Origin: Oligoflexus tunisiensis
GTDB taxonomy: Bacteria > Bdellovibrionota_B > Oligoflexia > Oligoflexales > Oligoflexaceae
NCBI RefSeq assembly: GCF_001748245.1
Contig: NZ_BDFO01000001.1
Span: forward strand, 4,042,968-4,106,967
Length of the DNA stretch: 64,000 bases
Direction: 5' to 3'
Shown: positions 54,430 to 64,000 of the stretch, piece by piece
Layout of the letters: each line of letters starts with the position of its first letter
How positions within the stretch are numbered: the stretch's first letter is position 1
Translations under genes and position numbers: made by a program
The notes under the pieces: generated by a model
Seen by the model: the letters and a program-made list of their open reading frames with translations, nothing else
Databases searched by the model: none
What the model was told of the DNA's origin: nothing

Positions 54430-57400
54430 ATGCAGCTGAAGCGAGACAAGATTCTTAATGGAGCGGTTTCTGGCTTGGCGTGCCTGCTTATCTCCTGTGG
54501 AAAGGATGTATCCCTTGTCATGTCCGGTCAGGCTCCTGATGCTCTAACGCAGGTTTCAGCGCCGCGTGTGGTATCACCTGGAGAGGAATTTAAGGTTCAG
54601 GGAAATGGATTCAATGCCAGCGTATATATGGAGCTGCAGGGAAGCCGCATGGATCCTCACCTTCTTGCCGCAGCTGAAGCGGCCTTTATTATCCCCGAGA
54701 CGGCCAACTATGGCGAGACAAACGCAAGATTATATGCCAGTAACATCGCAGGCAGTGACTCCGCGACACTCAAAGACGAGGACGGGGCTCTTTATTATCT
54801 GCTTCCACTTACAATTGTAGATGGGAGTCTTCCACACTATCCTGATACAGATCCTGACCAATTGTGCAGCGATGTCGTTTACATCGATGAGCAGGGTCGC
54901 CAGCAGCGAGGACTCAAGTCTTGCTCGGAAGACTCGTTGCTTGAAGGGCCTCCTCCAAACCCGGAAACATTCCTGGCCAGCAGTTTGAGTGATAGTACGA
55001 TTCTTTTGTATTGGGCATCAGGTGGTGGCAGCACGAAGGATTATCGGATAGCGTATCAGACAGGTTCAGTCGCCCCAGAAAATTGCACCCTGGGAACCAG
55101 AATATCTGAGTCCTTAATCAACGGGACGGGTCATAGAGTGGATGGATTGCTCCCGGAGACAAACTACAGTTTTCGCATTTGCGCAATCAACGGCCGCGAT
55201 AATCCAGATGAATCTGTCGGGGTAACCGCAACAATCGCAACTGCTGCGTCCCCCGTGTCTATTCCTGCTCCTCCCAATCCCGTATCTCCATCCATTCGCC
55301 CCCTTGGTACTTCGATGGCTCTAACTTGGGCCTCCGGAGGCGGTAGCGCAAGCGGCTATCGCATTGCTTGGCTCCCTGGGTCTTCATTTCCGGCAAGCTG
55401 CCTGGACGGAAATATTATCCCGGAGTCTGACATCAGTGGAACGTCCCATTCAGTGACAGGGCTTCAATTTGAAACTCAGTATAGCATTCGTATTTGTGCT
55501 GTGAATAGCAAGGGAACGCCCGATGTTTCCAGCGGCGTGACGATTCAAGGAACCACGCGCACTCAAGAGCCTCTTGTTCAAATCTCCGGATCAGATCATC
55601 ACGCTTGTGCATTGACGAGTACTGGAAAAGCATATTGCTGGGGTGGAAATTACCATGGTGCATTGGGCAATGGAAATGCAGATAGCCCGGATATCCCTGG
55701 TGCTATTGACGTCTCAGGTTTGGGGATTGGTGACCATTTTGTTTGGCTTGGAGCTGCGATTCGACATTCCTGTGGGTTAACAAACCATGGAAAAGCATTT
55801 TGCTGGGGCGACAATGACTCGGGCCAGCTTGGGGATGGCACAACCACAGCCCGGAATATTCCTGTGGTTGTAGACGATTCAGCCCTCTCCAGCGGCGAAC
55901 GATTTTCCAGGATATCCACGGGCGATTATCGTACCTGCGGGCTAACGACCCATGGAAATGTCTTTTGTTGGGGCTCTGGTTATTCCAACGTACCCACAGC
56001 TGTTGACGTTTCTGCCCTGGCCGTGGGTGAGGAAATCTCTCAGCTTTCCTCGAGCGACTCTCATACCTGCGGACTAACGACCCATGGAAATGTCTTTTGT
56101 TGGGGTAATAACGCTTCCGGCCAGTTAGGAGACGGAACCACGACAAGTCGCAGCAATCTTGCCTCGGTTGATATGTCATCTCTTGAGGGAACCGAAAGTT
56201 TTGTCTCAGTTGAAGCAGGACACTTTCATGTTTGCGGTGTGACTAGCTTTGGCAGGGCTTTTTGTTGGGGCAGTAATAGTAGCGGTCAGCTTGGAATCGC
56301 GAACACCACGAATTCGAATATTCCCACAGCCGTTAATGATACTTCTCTGGCGTCTGGTGAGCGGTTTACTCGGATTGAAAGTGGAGGGTTACACAGCTGT
56401 GGCGCAACAACCCTTGGAAGGATTCTTTGCTGGGGCGCCAACTATGAAGGCCAATTAGGAACGGGTGATTACGCTAATTATAATATTCCCACAGCAGTCT
56501 ACAATTTAGGATTACAGACTGGCGAGCTTTTTACCAACGTTTCGTCTTCAACTGACCATAGTTGTGGTCTGACGACCCTCGGTCGCGCCGTCTGTTGGGG
56601 CGATGACCAAGATGGCCAACTTGGAGACGGGGGCAGTAATACGGACCAAAATGCACCTTCGCTTGTTGATACAACAGAGCTTGGGGATGAGTATGTTTTC
56701 ACCCGCATCACGGCCGGATATGACCACGGCTGCGGCGTAACGAATTTAAGGAACGTGCTGTGCTGGGGATCAAACGAGAACGGTCAGCTGGGAGACGGAA
56801 ACACAGAGGATAGGAATATTCCGGGCAGCATTGATGCATCAGGCCTCGCCACAGGCGAACGGTTTATGCAGACCTCGCTAAGCAAGGCTGCCGATCCGTC
56901 CTTCAGCTGCGGCATCACAAGCCATGGCAAAGCCTTCTGCTGGGGTGATGGAACCAATGGTCAGCTGGGCGATGGCACGAACAGCAGCCATGGTGTTCCG
57001 GCCGTGATCGACTCGTCCAATCTTGCCAGCAATGAACGCTTCACCGAATTGCGGACGGGCGCTGCCCACGCCTGCGGCTTGACCAGCCTTGGCAATATAT
57101 TCTGCTGGGGTGCGGACAGTGCCGGCCAGCTTGGTGATGGCAGTCCGGATGCCAATAAAAATATTCCGACGGCCCTTGATATCTCCGCCCTGGCCATCGG
57201 TGAGGTCTTTGATGAGATTGCTGTGGCCGCCAATGCCGGCTGTGGCCGGACGAGCCTTGGCAATGTCTTCTGCTGGGGTGCGGACGATGCGGGGCTCCTG
57301 GGCAATGGCGGCGCCAATGCCAATCAGAGCACTCCCACCGCCATTGACAGTTCAGGACTGGCCACGGGCGAGCGCTTCGTCCGACTCGAAGCCGGAAGCT

Positions 57401-57864
57401 TTCATATGTGTGGTCTGACAAGTCTCAGGAATGTCTTCTGCTGGGGTTCAGACAGTTCAGGTCAACTGGGAGACGGGGCCACCCTTGCCGACAAAAATAT
57501 TCCGACCGCACTCGACATGACTTCCCTTGCAACAGGCGAACGCTTCACCCGGCTGACGGCCGGAGCTTCACATGGCTGCGGCATCACGAGCCATGGCCGG
57601 AGCTTTTGCTGGGGTTCGGACGGTTCGGGTCAGCTTGGGGATGGCAGCACTCTTGCGGACAAGGGGATACCGACTGCGGTCGATGTCTCATCGCTCGCCA
57701 GTGGCGAGGTGTTCAGTCAGATCACCGCCGGTGGGACGCTGACCTGCGGGCTTACAAGTCATGGCCGCGGCTTTTGCTGGGGGGCCGGCTCACGTGGTCA
57801 GATCGGGGATGGCGGCAATACTGATCGTGGTGTTCCAACTCTCCTCGACAAAACTAATTTTTAG
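54430..57864 (+). CDS. RCC1-repeat lipoprotein (tandem gene 1)
   Basis: The 1144-residue protein has a lipoprotein signal (Cys at about residue 23, SGLACLLISC), an IPT/TIG-like domain (about 40-130, VSPGEEFKVQGNGFNAS), two fibronectin type III-like domains (about 175-375, YWASGGGSTKDYRI, TNYSFRICAIN), and about 14 RCC1-type repeats with CGLTSxG and CWGxxxxGQLGDG cores to the end. RCC1 repeats form seven-bladed propellers, so two propellers are likely. They serve as binding surfaces; here the protein should stand on the outer membrane. Three bases separate its stop from the next gene. Its last 1.17 kb is identical to that of gene 2. Confidence 0.88.
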   Translation: MQLKRDKILNGAVSGLACLLISCGKDVSLVMSGQAPDALTQVSAPRVVSPGEEFKVQGNGFNASVYMELQGSRMDPHLLAAAEAAFIIPETANYGETNARLYASNIAGSDSATLKDEDGALYYLLPLTIVDGSLPHYPDTDPDQLCSDVVYIDEQGRQQRGLKSCSEDSLLEGPPPNPETFLASSLSDSTILLYWASGGGSTKDYRIAYQTGSVAPENCTLGTRISESLINGTGHRVDGLLPETNYSFRICAINGRDNPDESVGVTATIATAASPVSIPAPPNPVSPSIRPLGTSMALTWASGGGSASGYRIAWLPGSSFPASCLDGNIIPESDISGTSHSVTGLQFETQYSIRICAVNSKGTPDVSSGVTIQGTTRTQEPLVQISGSDHHACALTSTGKAYCWGGNYHGALGNGNADSPDIPGAIDVSGLGIGDHFVWLGAAIRHSCGLTNHGKAFCWGDNDSGQLGDGTTTARNIPVVVDDSALSSGERFSRISTGDYRTCGLTTHGNVFCWGSGYSNVPTAVDVSALAVGEEISQLSSSDSHTCGLTTHGNVFCWGNNASGQLGDGTTTSRSNLASVDMSSLEGTESFVSVEAGHFHVCGVTSFGRAFCWGSNSSGQLGIANTTNSNIPTAVNDTSLASGERFTRIESGGLHSCGATTLGRILCWGANYEGQLGTGDYANYNIPTAVYNLGLQTGELFTNVSSSTDHSCGLTTLGRAVCWGDDQDGQLGDGGSNTDQNAPSLVDTTELGDEYVFTRITAGYDHGCGVTNLRNVLCWGSNENGQLGDGNTEDRNIPGSIDASGLATGERFMQTSLSKAADPSFSCGITSHGKAFCWGDGTNGQLGDGTNSSHGVPAVIDSSNLASNERFTELRTGAAHACGLTSLGNIFCWGADSAGQLGDGSPDANKNIPTALDISALAIGEVFDEIAVAANAGCGRTSLGNVFCWGADDAGLLGNGGANANQSTPTAIDSSGLATGERFVRLEAGSFHMCGLTSLRNVFCWGSDSSGQLGDGATLADKNIPTALDMTSLATGERFTRLTAGASHGCGITSHGRSFCWGSDGSGQLGDGSTLADKGIPTAVDVSSLASGEVFSQITAGGTLTCGLTSHGRGFCWGAGSRGQIGDGGNTDRGVPTLLDKTNF

Positions 57865-57867
57865 GGA
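56698..57867 (+). repeat. 1170-bp block identical to 60163-61332
   Basis: The 3' third of RCC1 gene 1, including the three bases between stop and next start, recurs at 60163-61332 (offset 3465). Proteins are identical from FTRITAGYDHGCGV to the end, and reading the other frames gives identical peptides as well, so third-codon positions are the same too. Confidence 0.88.
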
Positions 57868-60800
57868 ATGTCCATGGTCCGGATAAAAGGTGAAAAATTA
57901 ATCTGTAGCCTTGCATTCGTTTTGGCATCCTGCGGCAAGGATGTTTCCCTGACCATATCAGGCAGTGCCCCCGAAGTGCTAACCCTGACTTCAGCGCCGT
58001 TCCTCGTATCCCCTGGCGAGGAGCTTGTGGTTCAGGGAAGCGCTTTTAATGCGAGCCTCTGGATGCAGCTGCAAGGCACCCGTGTGGATCCCGTCCGCAT
58101 TGTAGCCACGGAGGCCACTTTTGTTGTTCCCGCCGCGGCGAATCTTGGTGAGACAACGGCGCGATTATATGCCAACAATCTGGTCGGCAGCGACGAGGCT
58201 ACTCAGAGAGATGAAAAGGGACGCCAGTATCGGCGACTTCCACTCATAATCATTGAAGCGAACCTCCCACGCTATTCAGATATTGATCCCAATGATTTGT
58301 GCAGCGACGAGTATTATATTGATGAGCAAGGCCGCAAACAACAGGGTCTCAAGGCATGTCCAGAAATTCTGTTCGATCCCCCGCCTCCTGATCCTGAAAC
58401 ACCTTTGTCCAGCAGCTTGAGCGACAGCTCAATTCTTGTGTACTGGACCTCCGGTGGAGGCAGTACAATGGACTTTCGGATCTCTTATCAGACAGGCGAT
58501 ATAGCACCAGCAAGTTGTTCGGCTGGCACCACTATTTCCGAGTCGCTGATCGACGGCGTCAAGCATGTCATAGAGGGATTGAACCCAAGCACCACTTATA
58601 GCTTTCGCATCTGCGCAATCAATGGCAATACTGATCCGGATGAATCGAGTGGAGTCAGTACATCAACCTCAACACCTCTCCCAGGTATTCCTCCGAATCC
58701 CGTCTCACTGTCTCTTGCGCCTTACGGCACCTCTGTCCGGCTATCGTGGACTTCCGGCGGGGGCAGTACAAACGGCTATCGCATAGCCTGGCTCGCGGGA
58801 GCTAGCGCTCCGCCCAACTGTATGGCGGGCGTGGTGGTCCACGAGACTCTAATCAATGGAACGTCCCACAGAATCCAAGGTCTATCCATGGATACCCAGT
58901 ACAGCTTTCGCATATGTGCCGTAAATAGCAAGGACAATCCAGACTCTTCCAGCGGTATGGTGATCCAGGGCATGACCCAGGCTCATGGACCATTCATTCA
59001 AGCAGCAGTCGGAAGCGATCATACATGCGGCCTGACCAGCCAAGGTCAAGTCTACTGCTGGGGGTCCAATAGTGGGGGAGAGTTGGGTGATGGAAGTGAC
59101 GTTGACGCTGATGCCCCACTGGAAGTTGACAACACGGCTTTTGCAATTGGCGAGCGAATAGGCCTGATTTCGGCAGGATGGTCCCACACCTGTGCAGTTA
59201 GCACTGTTGGCAATGCCTACTGCTGGGGCGATAATAGTAACGGGCAACTTGGAGATGGGAGCACGACAGCCCGAAGCATCCCCACAGCTGTGGATGTTTC
59301 ACTTTTAGCTCCCGGCGAGCGCTTTACTCAAGTTACAGGAGGAGATGATCATACTTGTGGCTTGACAAGCATTGGAAAAGCTTATTGCTGGGGAGGCAAC
59401 GACACCGGGCAGCTGGGAGACGGAAACTCGGGCGTGGCAACGGATATTCCGACATCGATCGATACTTCAACACTGTCGCCAGGAGAGGTTTTTGTCAGCA
59501 TCAGTGCTGGAAATAATCATACATGTGCGATAACGAGCCTGGGTAGATTACTTTGTTGGGGCGATAATTCCGATGGTCAGCTTGGAGATGGATCAGGTGA
59601 CGATCAAGATATCCCTGCCCTTGCGGACACTTCCATGCTTGCGACTGGTGAAAGGTTTGTTCAAATTTCATCGGGATTGGGGACTCATACCTGTGGTTTG
59701 ACTAGCCTTGGCAGGGCTTTGTGCTGGGGCGATAACAATGAAGGTCAGCTCGGCACCGCGAATGACACAGCTTGGGATATTCCAACTGCAGTTAATACCG
59801 CAGCTCTGTCTTCTGGAGAGAATTTTGCCCAGCTAGGAGCCGGGGGTGGCCATAGCTGTGGTTTAACAACCCTTGGCAGAGTTTTTTGCTGGGGTGATGG
59901 ATTCTATGGTTCGTTAGGGACGGGTGACAACGCGAGTTATTATATTCCAATGATTGTGCAAACATCAGGAATGCAACCTGGTGAGTTCTTCACCCAAGTA
60001 TCTGATCATTACAGTTTTGACCAAACCTGCGGTGTGTCGACCCTTGGTCGCATTTTTTGCTGGGGGGCTGATTACTTTGGTCAACTTGGAGACGGGGGCA
60101 GTAATATGGACCAAAATGCACCTTCGCCTGTTGATACAACAGAGATTGGAGATGAACATATATTCACCCGCATCACGGCCGGATATGACCACGGCTGCGG
60201 CGTAACGAATTTAAGGAACGTGCTGTGCTGGGGATCAAACGAGAACGGTCAGCTGGGAGACGGAAACACAGAGGATAGGAATATTCCGGGCAGCATTGAT
60301 GCATCAGGCCTCGCCACAGGCGAACGGTTTATGCAGACCTCGCTAAGCAAGGCTGCCGATCCGTCCTTCAGCTGCGGCATCACAAGCCATGGCAAAGCCT
60401 TCTGCTGGGGTGATGGAACCAATGGTCAGCTGGGCGATGGCACGAACAGCAGCCATGGTGTTCCGGCCGTGATCGACTCGTCCAATCTTGCCAGCAATGA
60501 ACGCTTCACCGAATTGCGGACGGGCGCTGCCCACGCCTGCGGCTTGACCAGCCTTGGCAATATATTCTGCTGGGGTGCGGACAGTGCCGGCCAGCTTGGT
60601 GATGGCAGTCCGGATGCCAATAAAAATATTCCGACGGCCCTTGATATCTCCGCCCTGGCCATCGGTGAGGTCTTTGATGAGATTGCTGTGGCCGCCAATG
60701 CCGGCTGTGGCCGGACGAGCCTTGGCAATGTCTTCTGCTGGGGTGCGGACGATGCGGGGCTCCTGGGCAATGGCGGCGCCAATGCCAATCAGAGCACTCC

Positions 60801-61329
60801 CACCGCCATTGACAGTTCAGGACTGGCCACGGGCGAGCGCTTCGTCCGACTCGAAGCCGGAAGCTTTCATATGTGTGGTCTGACAAGTCTCAGGAATGTC
60901 TTCTGCTGGGGTTCAGACAGTTCAGGTCAACTGGGAGACGGGGCCACCCTTGCCGACAAAAATATTCCGACCGCACTCGACATGACTTCCCTTGCAACAG
61001 GCGAACGCTTCACCCGGCTGACGGCCGGAGCTTCACATGGCTGCGGCATCACGAGCCATGGCCGGAGCTTTTGCTGGGGTTCGGACGGTTCGGGTCAGCT
61101 TGGGGATGGCAGCACTCTTGCGGACAAGGGGATACCGACTGCGGTCGATGTCTCATCGCTCGCCAGTGGCGAGGTGTTCAGTCAGATCACCGCCGGTGGG
61201 ACGCTGACCTGCGGGCTTACAAGTCATGGCCGCGGCTTTTGCTGGGGGGCCGGCTCACGTGGTCAGATCGGGGATGGCGGCAATACTGATCGTGGTGTTC
61301 CAACTCTCCTCGACAAAACTAATTTTTAG
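57868..61329 (+). CDS. RCC1-repeat lipoprotein (tandem gene 2, mosaic)
   Basis: The 1153-residue product has the same order as gene 1: lipoprotein signal (LICSLAFVLASC), IPT-like domain, two fibronectin III-like domains and about 14 RCC1 repeats. The ATG at 57868 has AGGG nearly touching; the second ATG at 57874 has better spacing and may be the real start. Up to about 60170 it equals gene 3 base for base as far as I compared; from about 60163 it equals gene 1 at offset 3465. It is thus a hybrid gene, product of recombination between genes 1 and 3. Transcription probably continues through all three genes. Confidence 0.88.
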   Translation: MSMVRIKGEKLICSLAFVLASCGKDVSLTISGSAPEVLTLTSAPFLVSPGEELVVQGSAFNASLWMQLQGTRVDPVRIVATEATFVVPAAANLGETTARLYANNLVGSDEATQRDEKGRQYRRLPLIIIEANLPRYSDIDPNDLCSDEYYIDEQGRKQQGLKACPEILFDPPPPDPETPLSSSLSDSSILVYWTSGGGSTMDFRISYQTGDIAPASCSAGTTISESLIDGVKHVIEGLNPSTTYSFRICAINGNTDPDESSGVSTSTSTPLPGIPPNPVSLSLAPYGTSVRLSWTSGGGSTNGYRIAWLAGASAPPNCMAGVVVHETLINGTSHRIQGLSMDTQYSFRICAVNSKDNPDSSSGMVIQGMTQAHGPFIQAAVGSDHTCGLTSQGQVYCWGSNSGGELGDGSDVDADAPLEVDNTAFAIGERIGLISAGWSHTCAVSTVGNAYCWGDNSNGQLGDGSTTARSIPTAVDVSLLAPGERFTQVTGGDDHTCGLTSIGKAYCWGGNDTGQLGDGNSGVATDIPTSIDTSTLSPGEVFVSISAGNNHTCAITSLGRLLCWGDNSDGQLGDGSGDDQDIPALADTSMLATGERFVQISSGLGTHTCGLTSLGRALCWGDNNEGQLGTANDTAWDIPTAVNTAALSSGENFAQLGAGGGHSCGLTTLGRVFCWGDGFYGSLGTGDNASYYIPMIVQTSGMQPGEFFTQVSDHYSFDQTCGVSTLGRIFCWGADYFGQLGDGGSNMDQNAPSPVDTTEIGDEHIFTRITAGYDHGCGVTNLRNVLCWGSNENGQLGDGNTEDRNIPGSIDASGLATGERFMQTSLSKAADPSFSCGITSHGKAFCWGDGTNGQLGDGTNSSHGVPAVIDSSNLASNERFTELRTGAAHACGLTSLGNIFCWGADSAGQLGDGSPDANKNIPTALDISALAIGEVFDEIAVAANAGCGRTSLGNVFCWGADDAGLLGNGGANANQSTPTAIDSSGLATGERFVRLEAGSFHMCGLTSLRNVFCWGSDSSGQLGDGATLADKNIPTALDMTSLATGERFTRLTAGASHGCGITSHGRSFCWGSDGSGQLGDGSTLADKGIPTAVDVSSLASGEVFSQITAGGTLTCGLTSHGRGFCWGAGSRGQIGDGGNTDRGVPTLLDKTNF

Positions 61330-61332
61330 GGA

Positions 61333-64000
61333 ATGTCCATGGTCCGGATAAAAGGTGAAAAATTAATCTGTAGCCTTGCATTCGTTTTGGCATCCTGCGG
61401 CAAGGATGTTTCCCTGACCATATCAGGCAGTGCCCCCGAAGTGCTAACCCTGACTTCAGCGCCGTTCCTCGTATCCCCTGGCGAGGAGCTTGTGGTTCAG
61501 GGAAGCGCTTTTAATGCGAGCCTCTGGATGCAGCTGCAAGGCACCCGTGTGGATCCCGTCCGCATTGTAGCCACGGAGGCCACTTTTGTTGTTCCCGCCG
61601 CGGCGAATCTTGGTGAGACAACGGCGCGATTATATGCCAACAATCTGGTCGGCAGCGACGAGGCTACTCAGAGAGATGAAAAGGGACGCCAGTATCGGCG
61701 ACTTCCACTCATAATCATTGAAGCGAACCTCCCACGCTATTCAGATATTGATCCCAATGATTTGTGCAGCGACGAGTATTATATTGATGAGCAAGGCCGC
61801 AAACAACAGGGTCTCAAGGCATGTCCAGAAATTCTGTTCGATCCCCCGCCTCCTGATCCTGAAACACCTTTGTCCAGCAGCTTGAGCGACAGCTCAATTC
61901 TTGTGTACTGGACCTCCGGTGGAGGCAGTACAATGGACTTTCGGATCTCTTATCAGACAGGCGATATAGCACCAGCAAGTTGTTCGGCTGGCACCACTAT
62001 TTCCGAGTCGCTGATCGACGGCGTCAAGCATGTCATAGAGGGATTGAACCCAAGCACCACTTATAGCTTTCGCATCTGCGCAATCAATGGCAATACTGAT
62101 CCGGATGAATCGAGTGGAGTCAGTACATCAACCTCAACACCTCTCCCAGGTATTCCTCCGAATCCCGTCTCACTGTCTCTTGCGCCTTACGGCACCTCTG
62201 TCCGGCTATCGTGGACTTCCGGCGGGGGCAGTACAAACGGCTATCGCATAGCCTGGCTCGCGGGAGCTAGCGCTCCGCCCAACTGTATGGCGGGCGTGGT
62301 GGTCCACGAGACTCTAATCAATGGAACGTCCCACAGAATCCAAGGTCTATCCATGGATACCCAGTACAGCTTTCGCATATGTGCCGTAAATAGCAAGGAC
62401 AATCCAGACTCTTCCAGCGGTATGGTGATCCAGGGCATGACCCAGGCTCATGGACCATTCATTCAAGCAGCAGTCGGAAGCGATCATACATGCGGCCTGA
62501 CCAGCCAAGGTCAAGTCTACTGCTGGGGGTCCAATAGTGGGGGAGAGTTGGGTGATGGAAGTGACGTTGACGCTGATGCCCCACTGGAAGTTGACAACAC
62601 GGCTTTTGCAATTGGCGAGCGAATAGGCCTGATTTCGGCAGGATGGTCCCACACCTGTGCAGTTAGCACTGTTGGCAATGCCTACTGCTGGGGCGATAAT
62701 AGTAACGGGCAACTTGGAGATGGGAGCACGACAGCCCGAAGCATCCCCACAGCTGTGGATGTTTCACTTTTAGCTCCCGGCGAGCGCTTTACTCAAGTTA
62801 CAGGAGGAGATGATCATACTTGTGGCTTGACAAGCATTGGAAAAGCTTATTGCTGGGGAGGCAACGACACCGGGCAGCTGGGAGACGGAAACTCGGGCGT
62901 GGCAACGGATATTCCGACATCGATCGATACTTCAACACTGTCGCCAGGAGAGGTTTTTGTCAGCATCAGTGCTGGAAATAATCATACATGTGCGATAACG
63001 AGCCTGGGTAGATTACTTTGTTGGGGCGATAATTCCGATGGTCAGCTTGGAGATGGATCAGGTGACGATCAAGATATCCCTGCCCTTGCGGACACTTCCA
63101 TGCTTGCGACTGGTGAAAGGTTTGTTCAAATTTCATCGGGATTGGGGACTCATACCTGTGGTTTGACTAGCCTTGGCAGGGCTTTGTGCTGGGGCGATAA
63201 CAATGAAGGTCAGCTCGGCACCGCGAATGACACAGCTTGGGATATTCCAACTGCAGTTAATACCGCAGCTCTGTCTTCTGGAGAGAATTTTGCCCAGCTA
63301 GGAGCCGGGGGTGGCCATAGCTGTGGTTTAACAACCCTTGGCAGAGTTTTTTGCTGGGGTGATGGATTCTATGGTTCGTTAGGGACGGGTGACAACGCGA
63401 GTTATTATATTCCAATGATTGTGCAAACATCAGGAATGCAACCTGGTGAGTTCTTCACCCAAGTATCTGATCATTACAGTTTTGACCAAACCTGCGGTGT
63501 GTCGACCCTTGGTCGCATTTTTTGCTGGGGGGCTGATTACTTTGGTCAACTTGGAGACGGGGGCAGTAATATGGACCAAAATGCACCTTCGCCTGTTGAT
63601 ACAACAGAGATTGGAGATGAACATATATTCACCCGTATTACGGCCGGATATGACCACGGCTGCGGCGTAACGAATTTAAGGAACGTGCTGTGCTGGGGAT
63701 CAAACGAGAACGGTCAGCTGGGAGACGGAAACACAGAGGATAGGAATATTCCGGGCAGCATTGATGCATCAGGCCTCGCCACAGGCGAACGGTTTATGCA
63801 GACCTCGCTAAGCAAGGCTGCCGATCCGTCCTTCAGCTGTGGAATCACAAGCCATGGCAAAACCTTCTGCTGGGGTAACGGAACCTATGGTCAGCTGGGC
63901 GATGGCACGAACAGCAGCCATGGTGTTCCGGCAGTGATCGACTCGTCCAATCTTGCCAGCAATGAACGCTTCACCGAATTGCGGACGGGCGCTGCCCACG
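61333..64000 (+). CDS. RCC1-repeat lipoprotein (tandem gene 3, cut by window end)
   Basis: The first 889 codons of a third gene, beginning three bases after the stop of gene 2 with the same ATG-TCC-ATG start. Signal peptide, IPT-like, fibronectin III-like and RCC1 repeats match gene 2 exactly up to about 63635; from 63636 on there are scattered differences (for example CWGNGTYGQLGDG where gene 2 has CWGDGTNGQLGDG). The gene continues past the window edge. Confidence 0.9.
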   Translation, partial: MSMVRIKGEKLICSLAFVLASCGKDVSLTISGSAPEVLTLTSAPFLVSPGEELVVQGSAFNASLWMQLQGTRVDPVRIVATEATFVVPAAANLGETTARLYANNLVGSDEATQRDEKGRQYRRLPLIIIEANLPRYSDIDPNDLCSDEYYIDEQGRKQQGLKACPEILFDPPPPDPETPLSSSLSDSSILVYWTSGGGSTMDFRISYQTGDIAPASCSAGTTISESLIDGVKHVIEGLNPSTTYSFRICAINGNTDPDESSGVSTSTSTPLPGIPPNPVSLSLAPYGTSVRLSWTSGGGSTNGYRIAWLAGASAPPNCMAGVVVHETLINGTSHRIQGLSMDTQYSFRICAVNSKDNPDSSSGMVIQGMTQAHGPFIQAAVGSDHTCGLTSQGQVYCWGSNSGGELGDGSDVDADAPLEVDNTAFAIGERIGLISAGWSHTCAVSTVGNAYCWGDNSNGQLGDGSTTARSIPTAVDVSLLAPGERFTQVTGGDDHTCGLTSIGKAYCWGGNDTGQLGDGNSGVATDIPTSIDTSTLSPGEVFVSISAGNNHTCAITSLGRLLCWGDNSDGQLGDGSGDDQDIPALADTSMLATGERFVQISSGLGTHTCGLTSLGRALCWGDNNEGQLGTANDTAWDIPTAVNTAALSSGENFAQLGAGGGHSCGLTTLGRVFCWGDGFYGSLGTGDNASYYIPMIVQTSGMQPGEFFTQVSDHYSFDQTCGVSTLGRIFCWGADYFGQLGDGGSNMDQNAPSPVDTTEIGDEHIFTRITAGYDHGCGVTNLRNVLCWGSNENGQLGDGNTEDRNIPGSIDASGLATGERFMQTSLSKAADPSFSCGITSHGKTFCWGNGTYGQLGDGTNSSHGVPAVIDSSNLASNERFTELRTGAAH

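Larger units (their letters stand above)
57868..64000 (+). repeat. 3465-bp tandem duplication unit (two copies, second partial)
   Basis: Unit 1 is 57868-61332, unit 2 begins at 61333 and runs off the window. The units agree up to 60170/63635 and differ by scattered substitutions after that point, first at 60171/63636 (C/T). Confidence 0.88.

Noticed and set aside
55560..57864. Regular repeats that might suggest a CRISPR array or microsatellite
   Set aside because: The periodicity of about 150 bases follows the RCC1 protein repeats in frame; there are no short identical repeats with unique spacers.
1..64000. tRNA, rRNA, riboswitch, CRISPR array, origin of replication
   Set aside because: None seen by eye. 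A tRNA or covariance-model search would be decisive and could not be run.

Overview
The window looks like chromosomal DNA from a Gram-negative, deltaproteobacterium-like predator or scavenger, most probably of the Bdellovibrionota/Oligoflexia (Oligoflexus-like) group. This is inferred from the gene mix, not from a marker gene: about fifteen predicted lipoproteins, large Rhs/SpvB proteins, a DUF1592/DUF1552 pair, 7TMR-DISM sensor kinases with CheA-like cores, RCC1- and WD40-type propeller lipoproteins, and a MacAB-like exporter. No rRNA, tRNA or CRISPR array was seen.

Layout. 0-5.4 kb: an Rhs toxin gene (frameshifted near its start) with a small immunity gene, flanked by two copies of the 3' end of an unknown minus-strand gene. 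5.4-8.0 kb: a complete IS66-family element with 88-bp perfect inverted repeats, which cuts a subtilase (8.0-9.7 kb) just before its catalytic serine. 9.7-11.0 kb: small secreted and immunity-like genes, each with a decayed paralogue. 11.3-18.1 kb: a WD40 lipoprotein, a zinc-ribbon/rhomboid-like membrane protein that lacks the protease residues, a small lipoprotein and a Cys-rich secreted protein. 18.5-25.0 kb: a 2115-residue SpvB/FG-GAP/Rhs lipoprotein ending in a colicin D-like nuclease domain, followed by a probable immunity gene. 25.1-26.6 kb: a lone IS66 end and an IS256-family element.

27.4-37.5 kb is a GC-richer, orderly block: two paralogous 7TMR-DISM/Hpt/CheA-like kinases in convergent orientation enclose a GIN-like lipoprotein and an 1100-residue secreted beta-propeller lipoprotein. 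37.9-43.9 kb holds small lipoproteins (acidic, ricin-B lectin, HExxH protease, cytochrome c-like) between a decayed EamA transporter and a decayed IS701/IS4-like transposase. 44.0-47.3 kb is a MacA/MacB-like two-gene operon. 47.3-50.8 kb is poor in genes, with lipoproteins and a decayed RCC1 gene. 51.0-54.0 kb is the DUF1592-DUF1552 operon.

54.4-64.0 kb carries three tandem RCC1-repeat lipoprotein genes. The middle one is a clear mosaic: its 5' two thirds match gene 3 and its 3' third matches gene 1, as expected from unequal crossing-over. The theme of the window is an envelope/secretion-rich accessory region: contact toxins with immunity genes, repeat-built surface lipoproteins that diversify by recombination, and sensors that may monitor the envelope, all interrupted by insertion sequences.
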